Positions 18,125 to 28,204 of a DNA stretch of 64,000 nt are shown here, one piece after another. Within the stretch, counting starts at the first letter, position 1. The number at the start of each line of letters is the position of its first letter. Made by a program: the position numbers and the translations under genes. Under the pieces are notes generated by a model. It did no database searches, had not been told where the DNA came from, and saw only the letters and a list, made by a program, of their open reading frames with translations. Source of the DNA: Thioclava sp. GXIMD4216 (GTDB taxonomy: Bacteria; Pseudomonadota; Alphaproteobacteria; Rhodobacterales; Rhodobacteraceae); the NCBI RefSeq assembly GCF_037949285.1, contig NZ_CP149927.1, positions 78,501 through 142,500 on the forward strand, given 5' to 3'.

Positions 18125-19074
18125 GCGCGCCCCTGTCGCAAGCCGCGATCTTCCGCCCGCGCTCCGGCCTTCTGGCACGGCTGATCGACTGGATCATCCG
18201 CCATCCGAGAATGTTCGTCTTTCTGATGGTGCTGCCCATCACGCTCTGGCTGGGCATCGTCTATATCGGCGCGCTTCTTGCCTTACTGCTGCAGAGCTTT
18301 TTCGCGATCGACGAGTTTTCCGGCGTCATCGTGCATGAGTTCACTCTGAAGACCTATGGCGAGCTTCTGCGCCCCTATAATCTTGACATCATCCTGCGCA
18401 CGGTCTGCATGGCCGGCGCCGTCACGCTGGCGGCAGCCGTTCTGGCCTTTCCCATCGCCTATTTTGCCGCCCGCTACGCCAAGGGCAAATGGAAGGCACT
18501 GTTTTACATCGGGGTCATGCTACCGCTCTGGTCCAGCTATCTGGTCAAAGTCTATGCGTGGAAACTGGTGCTGGCCAAGGAAGGCATCCTGAACTGGGTC
18601 TTTGCCAAACTGCATCTGACATGGCTTCTCGAGGCTGTGCTGGCGATCCCCGTCATCGGGGGCAACTCGCTCTCGGTCAGCTATCTGGGCACCTTCCTTG
18701 TCTTTCTCTATATCTGGCTACCCTATATGATCATTCCGGTACAGGCCGCCTTGGAACGTGTCTCGCAAGACCTGACCGAAGCGGCAGCAGATCTGGGGGC
18801 CACCCCAAGACAGAGCTTCCGGCTGGTCCTGTTTCCGCTGGCTTTGCCGGGGGTGGTCGCAGGATCCATCTTCACCTTTTCGCTGACACTCGGCGATTAC
18901 ATCGTTCCGCAGATCGTCGGTAACTCGCGCCTGTTCATCGGTCAGGCGGTCTATACCCAGCAGGGCACCGCCGGAAATATCCCGCTCGCGGCGGCGTTCA
19001 CTGTGGTGCCGATCGTGATCATGGGAATCTACCTGTGGGGCGCGCGCAAAATGGGAGCTTTCGATGCACTCTGA
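18121..19074 (+). CDS. Polyamine ABC permease 1 (YdcU/PotB-like)
   Basis: 317 residues from the ATG at 18121, which overlaps the ATPase stop. About six helices are visible. The EAA loop, [20 protein letters not shown] near 220, contacts the ATPase. The frame runs on into the next gene by 11 bp. The N-terminal 25 residues are cytoplasmic and basic. Confidence 0.9.
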   Translation: MSAPLSQAAIFRPRSGLLARLIDWIIRHPRMFVFLMVLPITLWLGIVYIGALLALLLQSFFAIDEFSGVIVHEFTLKTYGELLRPYNLDIILRTVCMAGAVTLAAAVLAFPIAYFAARYAKGKWKALFYIGVMLPLWSSYLVKVYAWKLVLAKEGILNWVFAKLHLTWLLEAVLAIPVIGGNSLSVSYLGTFLVFLYIWLPYMIIPVQAALERVSQDLTEAAADLGATPRQSFRLVLFPLALPGVVAGSIFTFSLTLGDYIVPQIVGNSRLFIGQAVYTQQGTAGNIPLAAAFTVVPIVIMGIYLWGARKMGAFDAL

Positions 19075-19873
19075 GATCCGTTCGCCAACCAGCCTGAAAC
19101 TGGCCGCATTCGGGGGCCTCTTCTTCCTGCTGGCCCCGATTGCCCTGATCTTCCTCTACGCCTTCTCGACGGAGGAAAAGAGCTTCCAGTGGCCCCCGCC
19201 CGGCTTTACCACCAAATGGATCGGCGTGACCTTGGGACGTGCGGATGTGTGGGAGGCAATGGGGCTTTCGGTCAAGGTGGCCGCAATCTCGACGGTTCTG
19301 GCACTGATCCTTGGCACATTGACCGCCGCAGCCGTTGCCAGATCGCGGTTCTTCGGGCGCGAGACGATCTCGCTTCTGGTCATCCTGCCCATCGCCCTGC
19401 CGGGGATCATCACGGGGATCTCGCTGCGTTCGGCCTTCTCGTTGCTGGATATCCCGTTCAGCACATGGACCATCGTGCTGGGGCATGCGACCTTCTGTAT
19501 CGTGATCGTCTATAACAATGCCGTCGCCCGTTTCCGGCGGCTGTCGGGATCGCTGATCGATGCGGCGATGGATCTGGGCGCAGACGGGGCGCAAACCTTC
19601 CGGTTGGTGATCCTGCCCAATATCGCAACCGCCCTTCTGGCGGGCGGCATGCTGGCCTTCGCGCTGAGTTTCGACGAGGTCATCGTGACCACCTTCACCG
19701 CGGGCAACCAGACAACCTTGCCGATCTGGATGCTGGAAGAGCTTGTAAGACCGCGTCAGCGCCCCGTGACCAATGTGGTGGCGATGGTGGTGGTGCTGGT
19801 CACCGTGCTTCCCATCCTTGCCGCCTACTACCTGACAAAAGACGGCGAACATACCGCCGGTTCCGAGAAATAA
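19064..19873 (+). CDS. Polyamine ABC permease 2 (YdcV/PotC-like)
   Basis: 269 residues with six helices. The EAA loop is [20 protein letters not shown] near 165. It overlaps the preceding permease by 11 bp, which suggests coupled translation. With the three upstream genes it forms a complete importer. Confidence 0.9.
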   Translation: MHSEIRSPTSLKLAAFGGLFFLLAPIALIFLYAFSTEEKSFQWPPPGFTTKWIGVTLGRADVWEAMGLSVKVAAISTVLALILGTLTAAAVARSRFFGRETISLLVILPIALPGIITGISLRSAFSLLDIPFSTWTIVLGHATFCIVIVYNNAVARFRRLSGSLIDAAMDLGADGAQTFRLVILPNIATALLAGGMLAFALSFDEVIVTTFTAGNQTTLPIWMLEELVRPRQRPVTNVVAMVVVLVTVLPILAAYYLTKDGEHTAGSEK

Positions 19874-19886
19874 CTGGGAGATTTTC

Positions 19887-21311
19887 ATGGATAAGCAGAT
19901 GCTGATCGGCGCCCGCCTTGTGGCTGGCACCGAAACCGAAGAGCAGATCCTCAATCCGCGCACGGGCGAGGTGATCACCACCCTGCCGGAAGCCTCGCTG
20001 CAACAGGTCGAAGAGGCCGTCAGCGCCGCCGAAACCGCCTTTGCGGGCTGGTCGCGCACCACACCGGCAGAACGTTCGGGCTACCTGCTGAAAATTGCCG
20101 AACGCATCGAGGCCGAGGCCGAAACGCTGGCCGGTCTGGAGGCCCTGAATTGCGGCAAGCCCGGCCCGCTGGCACTGAATGACGAGCTGCCCGCCATCAT
20201 CGACTGTTTCCGCTTTTTTGCAGGGGCGGTGCGCTGCATGACGGGGCCTGTGGCGGGCGAGTATCTTGCAGGGCACACCTCCATGATCCGCCGCGATCCC
20301 ATCGGCATCGTGGCCTCGATCGCGCCGTGGAACTATCCGCTGATGATGATGGCGTGGAAAATCGCCCCTGCGATCGGCGCGGGCAATACGGTGGTGTTCA
20401 AACCCTCGGAACAAACGCCGCTGACGGCTTTGGCGATGGCCAGGATCTTCGCCGACATCCTGCCCGAAGGGGTGGTGAATATCATTCTCGGGCGTGGCGA
20501 AACGGTTGGCTCGGCGCTGATCAACCATCCGAAAGTGGCGATGATCTCGATTACAGGCGATATCGCCACAGGCCGCAAAATTCTGGAAGCCGCCAACAAG
20601 ACCATCAAACGCACCCATCTGGAGCTGGGCGGCAAGGCTCCGGTGATTGTCTTCGACGACGCCGATATCGAGGCGACGGTCGCGGGGCTGCGGGCGTTCA
20701 GCTTCTATAATGCCGGTCAGGATTGCACCGCCGCCTGCCGCATCTATGTCCAGCGCGGGATCTATGACCGTTTCGTGGCCGACCTGACCCAGACCGTCGC
20801 GGAGATCCCCTTCGGCCATGAAGATGACAGCCGCAACGAGATCGGCCCGCTGATTTCCCTGCGCCAGCGCGACCGTGTCGCCAGCTTCGTGGCCCGCGCC
20901 CGCGAGGCCAACCATATCGAGATCACCGCTGGCGGCGACATTCCCGAGGGTCCGGGGTTTTACTACAAACCCACCGTCGTCGCAGGTGCCTTGCAGACCG
21001 ACGAGATCGTGCGCCGCGAGGTGTTCGGCCCTGTCGTGTCGGTCACGCCCTTCGATGCGCCCGAAGAGGCGGTCGGCTGGGCCAATGACAGCGATTACGG
21101 GCTGGCCTCTTCCGTCTGGACGAAAGATATCTCCAAGGGCATGCAGGTGGCCTCCCGCCTGCAATATGGCTGCACGTGGGTGAACACCCATTTCATGCTG
21201 ACCAACGAGATGCCGCATGGCGGGATGAAACAGTCGGGCTATGGCAAGGATATGTCATCCTATGCTCTGGAAGACTATTCCACCGTGCGCCATGTGATGA
21301 TCGCCCATTAA
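19887..21311 (+). CDS. patD: Gamma-aminobutyraldehyde dehydrogenase
   Basis: 474 residues, the same length as E. coli PatD and very similar to it along its whole length by eye. The catalytic Cys lies in NAGQDCTAACR near 278 and the general base Glu in HLELGGKAP near 247. The NAD-binding region carries ISITGDIATG near 222. It would oxidise 4-aminobutanal from putrescine to GABA. It lies 13 bp after the importer, with GGGAG before the start, linking uptake and oxidation of the same diamine. No putrescine aminotransferase is nearby. Confidence 0.92.
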   Translation: MDKQMLIGARLVAGTETEEQILNPRTGEVITTLPEASLQQVEEAVSAAETAFAGWSRTTPAERSGYLLKIAERIEAEAETLAGLEALNCGKPGPLALNDELPAIIDCFRFFAGAVRCMTGPVAGEYLAGHTSMIRRDPIGIVASIAPWNYPLMMMAWKIAPAIGAGNTVVFKPSEQTPLTALAMARIFADILPEGVVNIILGRGETVGSALINHPKVAMISITGDIATGRKILEAANKTIKRTHLELGGKAPVIVFDDADIEATVAGLRAFSFYNAGQDCTAACRIYVQRGIYDRFVADLTQTVAEIPFGHEDDSRNEIGPLISLRQRDRVASFVARAREANHIEITAGGDIPEGPGFYYKPTVVAGALQTDEIVRREVFGPVVSVTPFDAPEEAVGWANDSDYGLASSVWTKDISKGMQVASRLQYGCTWVNTHFMLTNEMPHGGMKQSGYGKDMSSYALEDYSTVRHVMIAH

Positions 21312-21336
21312 ACCCGTTTCGTCGGCGATCCGGCCC

Positions 21337-21380
21337 AGCCCCCCGCCCGTCGCAAGACAGGCGGGGGGCTTCTGCTTTCC
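21337..21380 (+). terminator. Terminator after patD
   Basis: AGCCCCCCGCC (21337-21347) and GGCGGGGGGCT (21360-21370) are perfect 11-bp arms around a 12-base loop, followed by TCTGCTTTCC. Confidence 0.8.
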
Positions 21381-21525
21381 TCCACCCCGCGGCGCCGCGC
21401 TTGCTCTCGCAAAGTCCGCCCCGATGATCGCCTTTTCGAAAATTCATAAGATTTTTTACAAAAACCATGGAACAGATTTATTGCTTAACCGTTGGGCATG
21501 CAGTGAACAAACGGAGGAAAACATT

Positions 21526-22032
21526 ATGAAATTTCTGACCACCACCGCCGTCGCACTGGCTCTGGCTACTGGCGCAGCTTATGCAGAAGACACCAATGCG
21601 AATGCCACCGCAGACACCGCGGCACCCGCCAAAATGGCCACCCAAGCCACGGCGAATGGTCTCGATATGTCGGATTCGACCAATCTGATCCGTGCGCGCG
21701 ACATCACCGGTGGCGACATCTACACCATCGCGAAAGACAGTGGCAAAACCTGGGACACGATGGACTGGAACGCCGTGTCTTCGGATTGGAATGGCGACGG
21801 TTTTGACGATATCGGCGAGATCGAGGACATCGTCCTGTCGCCCGAGGGCAAGATGGTCGGTGTGGTGGCAGAAGTCGGTGGCTTCCTCGATATCGGTGAC
21901 AAACATGTGGTCATTCCGGTTGATGCAACCCATCTGGTCCCGATCGATGACGGTAAATATGTGGTTGTGACCTCGCAGACCGAGGATCAGCTGAAAGACG
22001 CGAAAGATGTTGACGAAGGCTTCTGGAACTAA
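21526..22032 (+). CDS. Exported PRC-barrel protein
   Basis: 168 residues from the ATG at 21526 behind CGGAGG. The signal peptide MKFLTTTAVALALATGAAYA is clear. The mature N-terminus is Ala/Thr-rich and low in complexity. A PRC-barrel domain follows from about residue 55 (IRARDITGGDIYTI, then GEIEDIVLSPEGKMVGVVAE). Such proteins are common in the alphaproteobacterial envelope; their partners are mostly unknown. It is a single-gene unit with its own terminator. Confidence 0.85.
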   Translation: MKFLTTTAVALALATGAAYAEDTNANATADTAAPAKMATQATANGLDMSDSTNLIRARDITGGDIYTIAKDSGKTWDTMDWNAVSSDWNGDGFDDIGEIEDIVLSPEGKMVGVVAEVGGFLDIGDKHVVIPVDATHLVPIDDGKYVVVTSQTEDQLKDAKDVDEGFWN

Positions 22033-22054
22033 TCAGAGCCGCGATCAAACTCTG

Positions 22055-22080
22055 AAGGGGCCGGTCTTCCGGCCCCTTTG
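22055..22080. terminator. Bidirectional terminator between convergent genes
   Basis: AAGGGGCCGG pairs with CCGGCCCCTT around TCTT. It lies between the PRC-barrel gene and the convergent DUF1275 gene, and the flanking A and T serve both directions. Confidence 0.8.
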
Positions 22081-22081
22081 T

Positions 22082-22777
22082 CTATGGCACATATTTCCGT
22101 GCCCAGCAGATCTCGGCCAACGAGATCCCCACCAGGGACACCCCCGCCAGCACAAAGAGCCACGCCCCGCAAAGATCGAACAGCAGCGCCCCGAGAATAC
22201 CGCCCGACGCGAAGGCCGCAAGCGTCACACTATGCAGGCGCAGCTTGGGCAGGGCATCGCCGCGTAACGGCTTTGGCCCGATCAGCGCGGCCAATTCGAT
22301 GCCGATATCGGTTGCCATGCCCGAAACATGGGTGGTGCGCACTTTCGAACGCGAGATCATCGTGGTGACCGCGTTCTGCCCCCCCATGACGACGCTTAAA
22401 CCGACAAGCGCGGCCCCCGACCCCGCGCCACCACACAGCAGGCCCGCCCCCAATACCAGCACCACAAGCCCTTCCACACCGATGGCCAGCGCATAGACCA
22501 TGCGCATCCGGCGGCGCTCGCCCAGATTGACCATCACCGCCGCCGCGAAGGCACCCGCGATAAAGGCGATCACAAGCCCCGCAAGTGAAAGCCCGACCCC
22601 CACTCGTCCATCGGCCAGATCATCCGCCATCATCGAGACATTGCCCGTCATATTCGCGGTGAAGGTGCCCAAAATCAGGAAACCCACGGCGTTCAATCCG
22701 CCCGCGATCGAGGACAGGAACCCGGCCAGTACAATATTGAGAGTATCGGTCCTCTCGTCACCCACACGAATGAGCAT
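22082..22777 (-). CDS. DUF1275 (YoaK-type) membrane protein
   Basis: About 231 residues from the ATG at 22777, chosen because GGGGG precedes it; the frame is open to 22876. Six hydrophobic segments are visible. The family block GFLILGTFTANMTGNV lies near the first helix, and QNAVTTMISRSKVRTTHVSG near the middle. Function in the family is not settled. It is divergent from the sulfotransferase gene. Confidence 0.82.
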   Translation of the reverse strand: MLIRVGDERTDTLNIVLAGFLSSIAGGLNAVGFLILGTFTANMTGNVSMMADDLADGRVGVGLSLAGLVIAFIAGAFAAAVMVNLGERRRMRMVYALAIGVEGLVVLVLGAGLLCGGAGSGAALVGLSVVMGGQNAVTTMISRSKVRTTHVSGMATDIGIELAALIGPKPLRGDALPKLRLHSVTLAAFASGGILGALLFDLCGAWLFVLAGVSLVGISLAEICWARKYVP

Positions 22778-22971
22778 AGCGCCCCCGTTCAAAACATGGA
22801 CCATCCGCAAAGCCTTGGGGCGGCTCCTATGGCGCAGGCTGCCCCCCTGCCCGAGACTTTCCGCCACGGTTTGCAACTTTATACGACGGATCGACCGGAT
22901 ACGACTTGTTATATATCGCAGGCTGCGAATATTCAGATTCCGCGCCTGATGACACCGACAAGAGCCGAGCG

Positions 22972-23763
22972 ATGCCAGACAGACAAGTGGATTTTTTCAT
23001 AGCCGGCACCCAGAAGGGCGGCACGACAGCATTGCGGGCGAAGCTGCTCAAGCACCCCGATCTGGCCTTTTCCAAACAGAAAGAGATCCATTTTTTCGAC
23101 CGTGAGGATATCGACTGGCAGGCCCCGCCCTATGACGATCTGCATGCCCATTTCGATCTCCGCCAGCCCAAACTGTTCGGGGAAGCCACGCCGATCTATC
23201 TCTACTGGCCCGAGGCGATGAAGCGCATCCATCGCTATAATCCCGAGGCCCGTCTCATTTTCATTTTGCGCCATCCTACCTATCGCGCGCTCTCGGCATG
23301 GAAAATGGAGCGCGCCCGCGCTCAGGAAACCTATTCCTTCAGCCGCGCCGTATCGCTGATCGGACGATGCCGCGTCAGGTTCGCCAAAGGCGGTGTGCAT
23401 CGCGTTTTCTCTTATGTGGAGCGGTCCTGTTATGCCCCGCAGATCCGGCGGCTGCTGACGGTTTTTCCGCGCGAGCAACTGCTGTTTCTGACCACCGACC
23501 AACTCTGGACAGATGAGCAAGACACGCTGCGGCGCGTCTGTGCTTTCCTCGGGATCGACACCTCTTACGGTGATACCCTGCCCGCGCAAAAGAAATACAT
23601 CGTGCCGGTGGATGCGCGTCATGTGCCCATGCAGGATGCCGCGACAATCACCAAGCTCAACAAACGGTTCCGGCGCGACATCATCCGCACGGCGGACCTC
23701 ACCGGGCTGGACCTCTCGGGATGGCTGGAAAGCGGTTACACCGATCCGATGCATGACCGCTAA
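22972..23763 (+). CDS. PAPS-dependent sulfotransferase
   Basis: 263 residues from the ATG at 22972. The phosphosulfate-binding loop is FFIAGTQKGGTTAL near residues 9-22. The 3'-phosphate motif is LIFILRHPTYRALSAW near 87-102, with Arg and Ser as expected. The fold matches heparan/choline-type bacterial sulfotransferases (Sulfotransfer_1/3). The acceptor is unknown; a surface glycan or a small metabolite is possible. It is a single gene, with no PAPS synthesis genes near it. Confidence 0.85.
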   Translation: MPDRQVDFFIAGTQKGGTTALRAKLLKHPDLAFSKQKEIHFFDREDIDWQAPPYDDLHAHFDLRQPKLFGEATPIYLYWPEAMKRIHRYNPEARLIFILRHPTYRALSAWKMERARAQETYSFSRAVSLIGRCRVRFAKGGVHRVFSYVERSCYAPQIRRLLTVFPREQLLFLTTDQLWTDEQDTLRRVCAFLGIDTSYGDTLPAQKKYIVPVDARHVPMQDAATITKLNKRFRRDIIRTADLTGLDLSGWLESGYTDPMHDR

Positions 23764-23922
23764 GGCCTCATAGAACGCCTTCGCCCGTTCAGTGAGGTCG
23801 CGCCCCAAGGGACTGACCGTCAGAGCATCCCCCCCAAAGCATGCCCAACACTGTCACCAAAGCTGACAGCACCGCCTTGGCGGCAGGTGCAGAATATCGG
23901 CCGGCCAATCGCAAACCGCTTG

Positions 23923-23965
23923 CCAACCTCATATTTGTTTCCTAAAAATACAAATATGAGGTTGG
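23923..23965. repeat. Perfect 16-bp inverted repeat
   Basis: CCAACCTCATATTTGT and its exact complement flank the 11-base loop TTCCTAAAAAT. No T run follows, so it is not a standard terminator. It could be a binding site or a structured RNA element. Confidence 0.7.
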
Positions 23966-24162
23966 AATCGCTATTAGGGAGAGAGCGATTATGCGACGTC
24001 TTGAAGATCACGAAACGCCCCGGACCAGCAGTCATATGCCGGCGCCGCGCATCGTGGCAGCCGACAAGGCCATGACGGACCGCAGGCATGCGGGCCGGTT
24101 GACAGAGGATCTGCCGCCAGAAAATCGCAGCCTCGGCAGGCAACCGGCGGGGCCGGTATATT

Positions 24163-24180
24163 TCAAGCGAAAACGCTTGA
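24163..24180. promoter_or_regulatory. Palindrome TCAAGCG-AAAA-CGCTTGA
   Basis: Perfect 7-bp arms around AAAA, about 450 bp before the sugar ABC operon. The shape would suit a LacI-type sugar repressor, but no such gene is in the window. Confidence 0.4.
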
Positions 24181-24635
24181 TTTATAGGCCCGCAGGCGCG
24201 CACTACACCACGGCACAGCAAACCGGAAACGTCACGCAGGCCTTGTGCGCTGGCATCCGACCATAACCCTGTGACAGCCAGCCGCTCACACAACAAGCCT
24301 TTCGCATGACCGGACAGACTGCGGGAAACCAAGCCGGAGATATGCGGATGTCTCAACGGGCAATCACCCCCGACGCATCCAGCAGGCAGTGGCCCGAAAA
24401 CCGCTTCTCGACACGCGATCCTGCAATAAAACCGAATATTAGCATCTAAATGCAACAAATATACAGATGGAGGAGCACGCACAAGCTCCTGATCCCGCAT
24501 CAAGGCCCGTCACGCCTCTCGATGCGCGTCTGTATCGGACACGGAGATCGACCAGACCTGTCACGCCTTGGAGGAGGCGACCTGTCGGAGGAGAGCGCCG
24601 CATAGCAGATGGCGCAAATGGAGGAGGAGATTGCA

Positions 24636-26129
24636 ATGGTGGGTTCACAAGCCGCCCTACTTTCGGCGCAAGACGTCGCGAAGAGTTTTGGTCATGTCAC
24701 CGCGCTGCGCAACGGGGCGATCCAGCTTCGCGCGGGCACGGTAAACGCGCTATGCGGCGGCAATGGCGCGGGGAAATCAACCTTTCTCAACATCCTGACG
24801 GGGCAGTTGCGCCGCGACACGGGACAGATCCATGTGGACGGGAAACCGGTGGATTTCCATGCGCCCTCCGAGGCGCTGGAGGCCGGAATTGCCATCATCA
24901 CACAGGAACTCAGCCCCTTTCAGGACATGACCGTCGCCGAGAACCTCTATCTTGGTCGCGAGCCGCGCCGCGCGGGTCTCTTGGTAGATGATCGGCGCAT
25001 GATCGAGGATGCAGAGGCGCTGATGACACGTCTCCGGTTCGACATTCCGCCAACCGCCCGACTGCGTGATCTGTCGGTCGCACAGGCCCAACTTGTCGAA
25101 ATCGCCAAAGCGATCAGCCGCCGCAGCAAGATCCTGATCATGGACGAGCCGACCTCGGCCATTGGCGAGCGCGAAACCCAGATGCTGTTCGACGCGATCA
25201 GAGGGCTGACGACAGATGGCGTCGGTATTATCTACGTATCCCACAGGCTGACAGAAATCTTCGAGATTTCCGATGATTACACCGTCTTCCGTGATGGGGC
25301 TTTTGTCGAAAGCGGTGCCATAGCCGATATCGACCGGCAGGCGCTGATACGCCATATCGTCGGGCGCGACCTGCTGGAGCATCGTCGTAGCCCGCGCGAT
25401 TTCTACACTTCTCCCGCTCTGCTGGATGCCAAAAACATGAGTTCTGCGGGAAAATTCGAAGACATCAGCCTTCAGGTCCATCCGGGCGAGATCGTGGGCA
25501 TCTATGGCCTGCTTGGCTCGGGACGGTCGGAATTTGTCAATGCGCTTTATGGGACCGAACCGCGTGACACGGGCGAGGTCTGTGTCGGTGGCATACCCAT
25601 TGCCGCAAACGCGCCCGCGCGGTCTATCGCGGCAGGGATCTCGCTTGTCACCGAAGACCGCAAACAGACAGGTCTTTCCCTGACAGCGTCGGTTGCCCAT
25701 AACATCACCGTCGCCAACCTTGACGCATATGCGAAAGCCGGGGTCATGGATGAGGCGCGCGAGACGCAGAGCGTCAAGGCGCATATGGCGCGTTTTTCCA
25801 TCAAAGCCGCCTCGCCTGAAATCCCCGTACAGTTCCTGAGCGGCGGCAACCAGCAAAAGGTGGTTCTTGCGCGCTGTCTTGAAACAGACCCGCGTATCCT
25901 GATCTGCGACGAACCCACCCGAGGCGTGGATGAAGGGGCCAAGCGCGAGATCTATGCGTTTCTCGACGCGTTCGTGAAGGCGGGAAAATGCGTCCTGATG
26001 ATCTCGTCCGAAATTCCCGAGATTCTGGCCAATGCCGACCGGATCGTTGTTTTTCGCAAGGGCCGGATCGCCGGAGAGGTGCGGGCACAGGACGCCACGC
26101 AGGAAACCCTCGTCCATCTGGCCTCGTGA
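24636..26129 (+). CDS. Sugar ABC transporter double ATPase (RbsA/MglA class)
   Basis: 497 residues from the ATG at 24636, preceded by GGAGGAGGAG. Two fused ATPase halves are visible. The first has Walker A GGNGAGKSTF near 46 and Walker B ILIMDEPTSAIG near 168. The second has the degenerate Walker A GLLGSGRSEF near 290 that is normal for the class, and the signature LSGGNQQKVVLARCL near 400. It heads a three-gene ABC operon. The sugar is not predictable from the ATPase. Confidence 0.9.
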   Translation: MVGSQAALLSAQDVAKSFGHVTALRNGAIQLRAGTVNALCGGNGAGKSTFLNILTGQLRRDTGQIHVDGKPVDFHAPSEALEAGIAIITQELSPFQDMTVAENLYLGREPRRAGLLVDDRRMIEDAEALMTRLRFDIPPTARLRDLSVAQAQLVEIAKAISRRSKILIMDEPTSAIGERETQMLFDAIRGLTTDGVGIIYVSHRLTEIFEISDDYTVFRDGAFVESGAIADIDRQALIRHIVGRDLLEHRRSPRDFYTSPALLDAKNMSSAGKFEDISLQVHPGEIVGIYGLLGSGRSEFVNALYGTEPRDTGEVCVGGIPIAANAPARSIAAGISLVTEDRKQTGLSLTASVAHNITVANLDAYAKAGVMDEARETQSVKAHMARFSIKAASPEIPVQFLSGGNQQKVVLARCLETDPRILICDEPTRGVDEGAKREIYAFLDAFVKAGKCVLMISSEIPEILANADRIVVFRKGRIAGEVRAQDATQETLVHLAS

Positions 26130-26158
26130 GCTGACCTAATCTCTAGGAGGAGAAGATC

Positions 26159-27127
26159 ATGAGGATGTCACAAAGTCCAACGCAGACCGTCAGTCTGGGC
26201 AGCATTCTGACCCGTTACGGGATCGTACTCTCGTTCATCATACTGCTCGTCACCTTGGCGATCATTTCGCCAAACTTCCTTTCACCGAACAATCTTTTCA
26301 ATGTCTTGCGTCAGGTCTCGATCAACGGGGTGCTCGCGGTCGGTATGACATTCGTCATCCTGACCGCGGGGATCGACCTCTCGATCGGGGCGATCTTGGC
26401 TCTCAGCGGCGCGGTGGCCGCCAGCCTGGTGACAGGAAGCGCCCCCATGAACCCCGTCCTCGCAGTTCTTGCGGGCACCGCGACCGGCATGGCCTGCGGT
26501 GCACTCAATGGCGTGCTCATCGCCCGTTTCGCGGTTCCGGCTTTTGTGGTGACACTCGGGATGCTGAGCGTCGCGCGTGGTGCGACACTGCTTTATAGTG
26601 GCGGACGCCCCGTCGCCAATCTCAGCGGAGAGTTCCGCTGGCTGGGGCAAGGCGTGGTTGCCGGCATTCCGGTGCCGGTCGTCCTTTTCGCGATCGTCTT
26701 TGCCATCGCGGCTTTCGTACTGCGATATACGGTCTACGGACGCCGGATCTATGCGGTCGGGGGCAACCCCAAAAGCGCGCGAACCAGCGGCATCAATCCG
26801 GCGCGTATCGTATTTTCCGTCTATGTGATCATGGGCGCGCTTGCCGGTCTTGCGGGGGTCATGCTGACCGCGCGCACGACGGCGGCCCTGCCCCAAGCCG
26901 GTCTGGGATACGAGCTGGATGCCATCGCAGCCGTCGTCATCGGCGGCACCAGCCTGACCGGAGGGGTTGGCCGGATTGGCTATACATTGATCGGTGTCCT
27001 GATGATCGGGGTGATCAGCAACGGCCTCGATCTGCTGGGGGTGTCGTCCTACTACCAGCAAATCATCAAGGGCTCGATCATTGTTCTCTCCGTCATGATC
27101 GACCGGTCACGGTCCCGCCATAGCTGA
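26159..27127 (+). CDS. Sugar ABC permease (RbsC class)
   Basis: 322 residues with eight to ten helices. The family block VLAVGMTFVILTAGIDLSIG lies near 60-79 and GGTSLTGGVGRIGYTLIGVL near 265. A strong AGGAGG ribosome site lies 10 bp before the start. It follows the ATPase by 29 bp. Confidence 0.9.
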   Translation: MRMSQSPTQTVSLGSILTRYGIVLSFIILLVTLAIISPNFLSPNNLFNVLRQVSINGVLAVGMTFVILTAGIDLSIGAILALSGAVAASLVTGSAPMNPVLAVLAGTATGMACGALNGVLIARFAVPAFVVTLGMLSVARGATLLYSGGRPVANLSGEFRWLGQGVVAGIPVPVVLFAIVFAIAAFVLRYTVYGRRIYAVGGNPKSARTSGINPARIVFSVYVIMGALAGLAGVMLTARTTAALPQAGLGYELDAIAAVVIGGTSLTGGVGRIGYTLIGVLMIGVISNGLDLLGVSSYYQQIIKGSIIVLSVMIDRSRSRHS

Positions 27128-27193
27128 GCGCGGCCCCGATCTTGCATCTTACCAAGGAGCGCGGCCACGGCCGCAAGGGAGGAGGAAAATCCC

Positions 27194-28204
27194 ATGAAAA
27201 TGAACAAACGCCAGCTTCTGGCATCAGGCGTCGGGCTACTGGCGATGGGCGCGATGGGGGGGCGGGTCATGGCCCAGACCAAACCGCTGCGGATTGCCGC
27301 CATCGTCCAGAGCCTGAACACGGAATATAACGTGCTCTGGGCGGATGCGGCCAAGGCGCATCCCGCCCTCAAGGCAGGTCAGGCCGAACTGACGATCCTC
27401 GACGGGCGGCAGGACATGCTGACACAATCGAACCTCTTCGATACCGTGATCACCGAAAAATACGATGCCATCATCTTCATTCCGGTGGATATCGATGCGG
27501 GCAATGATCCGATCGAGCGCGCCAAGGCGGCAGGTATTCCTGTTTTCGGCTCGAACACCGTCGTGTCGAATACGTCCCTTTATGATGCCTACATCAATTC
27601 GAACGATGTCGAGGCGGGAGAGCTGCTCGCGAAGGCGATCATCGCGCGGGCAGGCCCCGAGGCGAAAGTGGTCATACTGGAAGGCATGATCGGACAATCG
27701 GCACAGGTCCAGCGCCTTCAGGGGATCCAGAATGTTCTGGCCGCAAACCCCGGTGTGACGGTCATCGGGCAGAATTCCGCGAATTGGTCGCGCGCCGAGG
27801 CGATCACCCTTATGGAAAACCTGCTGACATCGCATGGCAGTGATATCCAAGGGGTGCTGGCCGAAAATGACGAGATGGCGGTCGGGGCGATCGAAGCCAT
27901 CCGCAGCTATGGCCTTGATCCCCAAAGCCTGCCGGTCGCCGGGGTCGACGGGATTCATGATGCGCTTCAGGCGGTGAAGAACGGCGATCAGGCAATGTCG
28001 ATCCTGCAAGACGCGCATGGTCAGGCGCAGGGCGCGGTGGATCTTGCGCTGCGCAAGCTGTCGGGCGCCTCCTACACCCCCGCAGCGAAGGTATGGGATG
28101 TCAATGGCGGCAGCCTTGCATGGGAAGACGGCACCAGCCAGCATTACTATGTCCCCTGGCTGCCCGTCACCCGCGAGAATGTCGACACAGTGCTGGCAGA
28201 GTAA
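27194..28204 (+). CDS. Sugar ABC binding protein (RbsB class)
   Basis: 336 residues with an exported N-terminus (MKMNKRQLLASGVGLLAMG, cleavage near VMAQ). The type I sugar-binding fold is marked by YDAIIFIPVDIDAGNDPIERAKAAG near 91, with the usual Pro-Val-Asp and Ala-Gly turns, and ENDEMAVGAIEAI near 225. It belongs to the ribose/galactose/erythritol group; the ligand is unknown. GGAGGAGG precedes the start. It is third in the operon after ATPase and permease, an order found in many ribose-class systems. Confidence 0.9.
   Translation: MKMNKRQLLASGVGLLAMGAMGGRVMAQTKPLRIAAIVQSLNTEYNVLWADAAKAHPALKAGQAELTILDGRQDMLTQSNLFDTVITEKYDAIIFIPVDIDAGNDPIERAKAAGIPVFGSNTVVSNTSLYDAYINSNDVEAGELLAKAIIARAGPEAKVVILEGMIGQSAQVQRLQGIQNVLAANPGVTVIGQNSANWSRAEAITLMENLLTSHGSDIQGVLAENDEMAVGAIEAIRSYGLDPQSLPVAGVDGIHDALQAVKNGDQAMSILQDAHGQAQGAVDLALRKLSGASYTPAAKVWDVNGGSLAWEDGTSQHYYVPWLPVTRENVDTVLAE

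Larger units (their letters stand above)
23764..24635. other. 870-bp intergenic region before the sugar ABC operon
   Basis: No recognised gene. A minus-strand frame (23820-24503) and a plus-strand frame of 91 codons at 23991 exist, but both look like chance reading. The region holds a perfect 16-bp inverted repeat (23923-23965) and a 7-4-7 palindrome (24163-24180). The last 60 bp are purine-rich with several GGAGG strings. Confidence 0.55.

Noticed and set aside
23991..24266. Plus-strand frame of 91 codons with a good GGGAGAG ribosome site
   Set aside because: The protein is Arg/Pro/His-rich with no domain, and the codon pattern is unlike the neighbours. It may be the front of a decayed gene, but I cannot support a CDS.
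23820..24503. Minus-strand open frame of 227 codons after the sulfotransferase gene
   Set aside because: No ribosome site, odd Cys/Arg-rich composition and no recognisable domain; it runs through the perfect inverted repeat.
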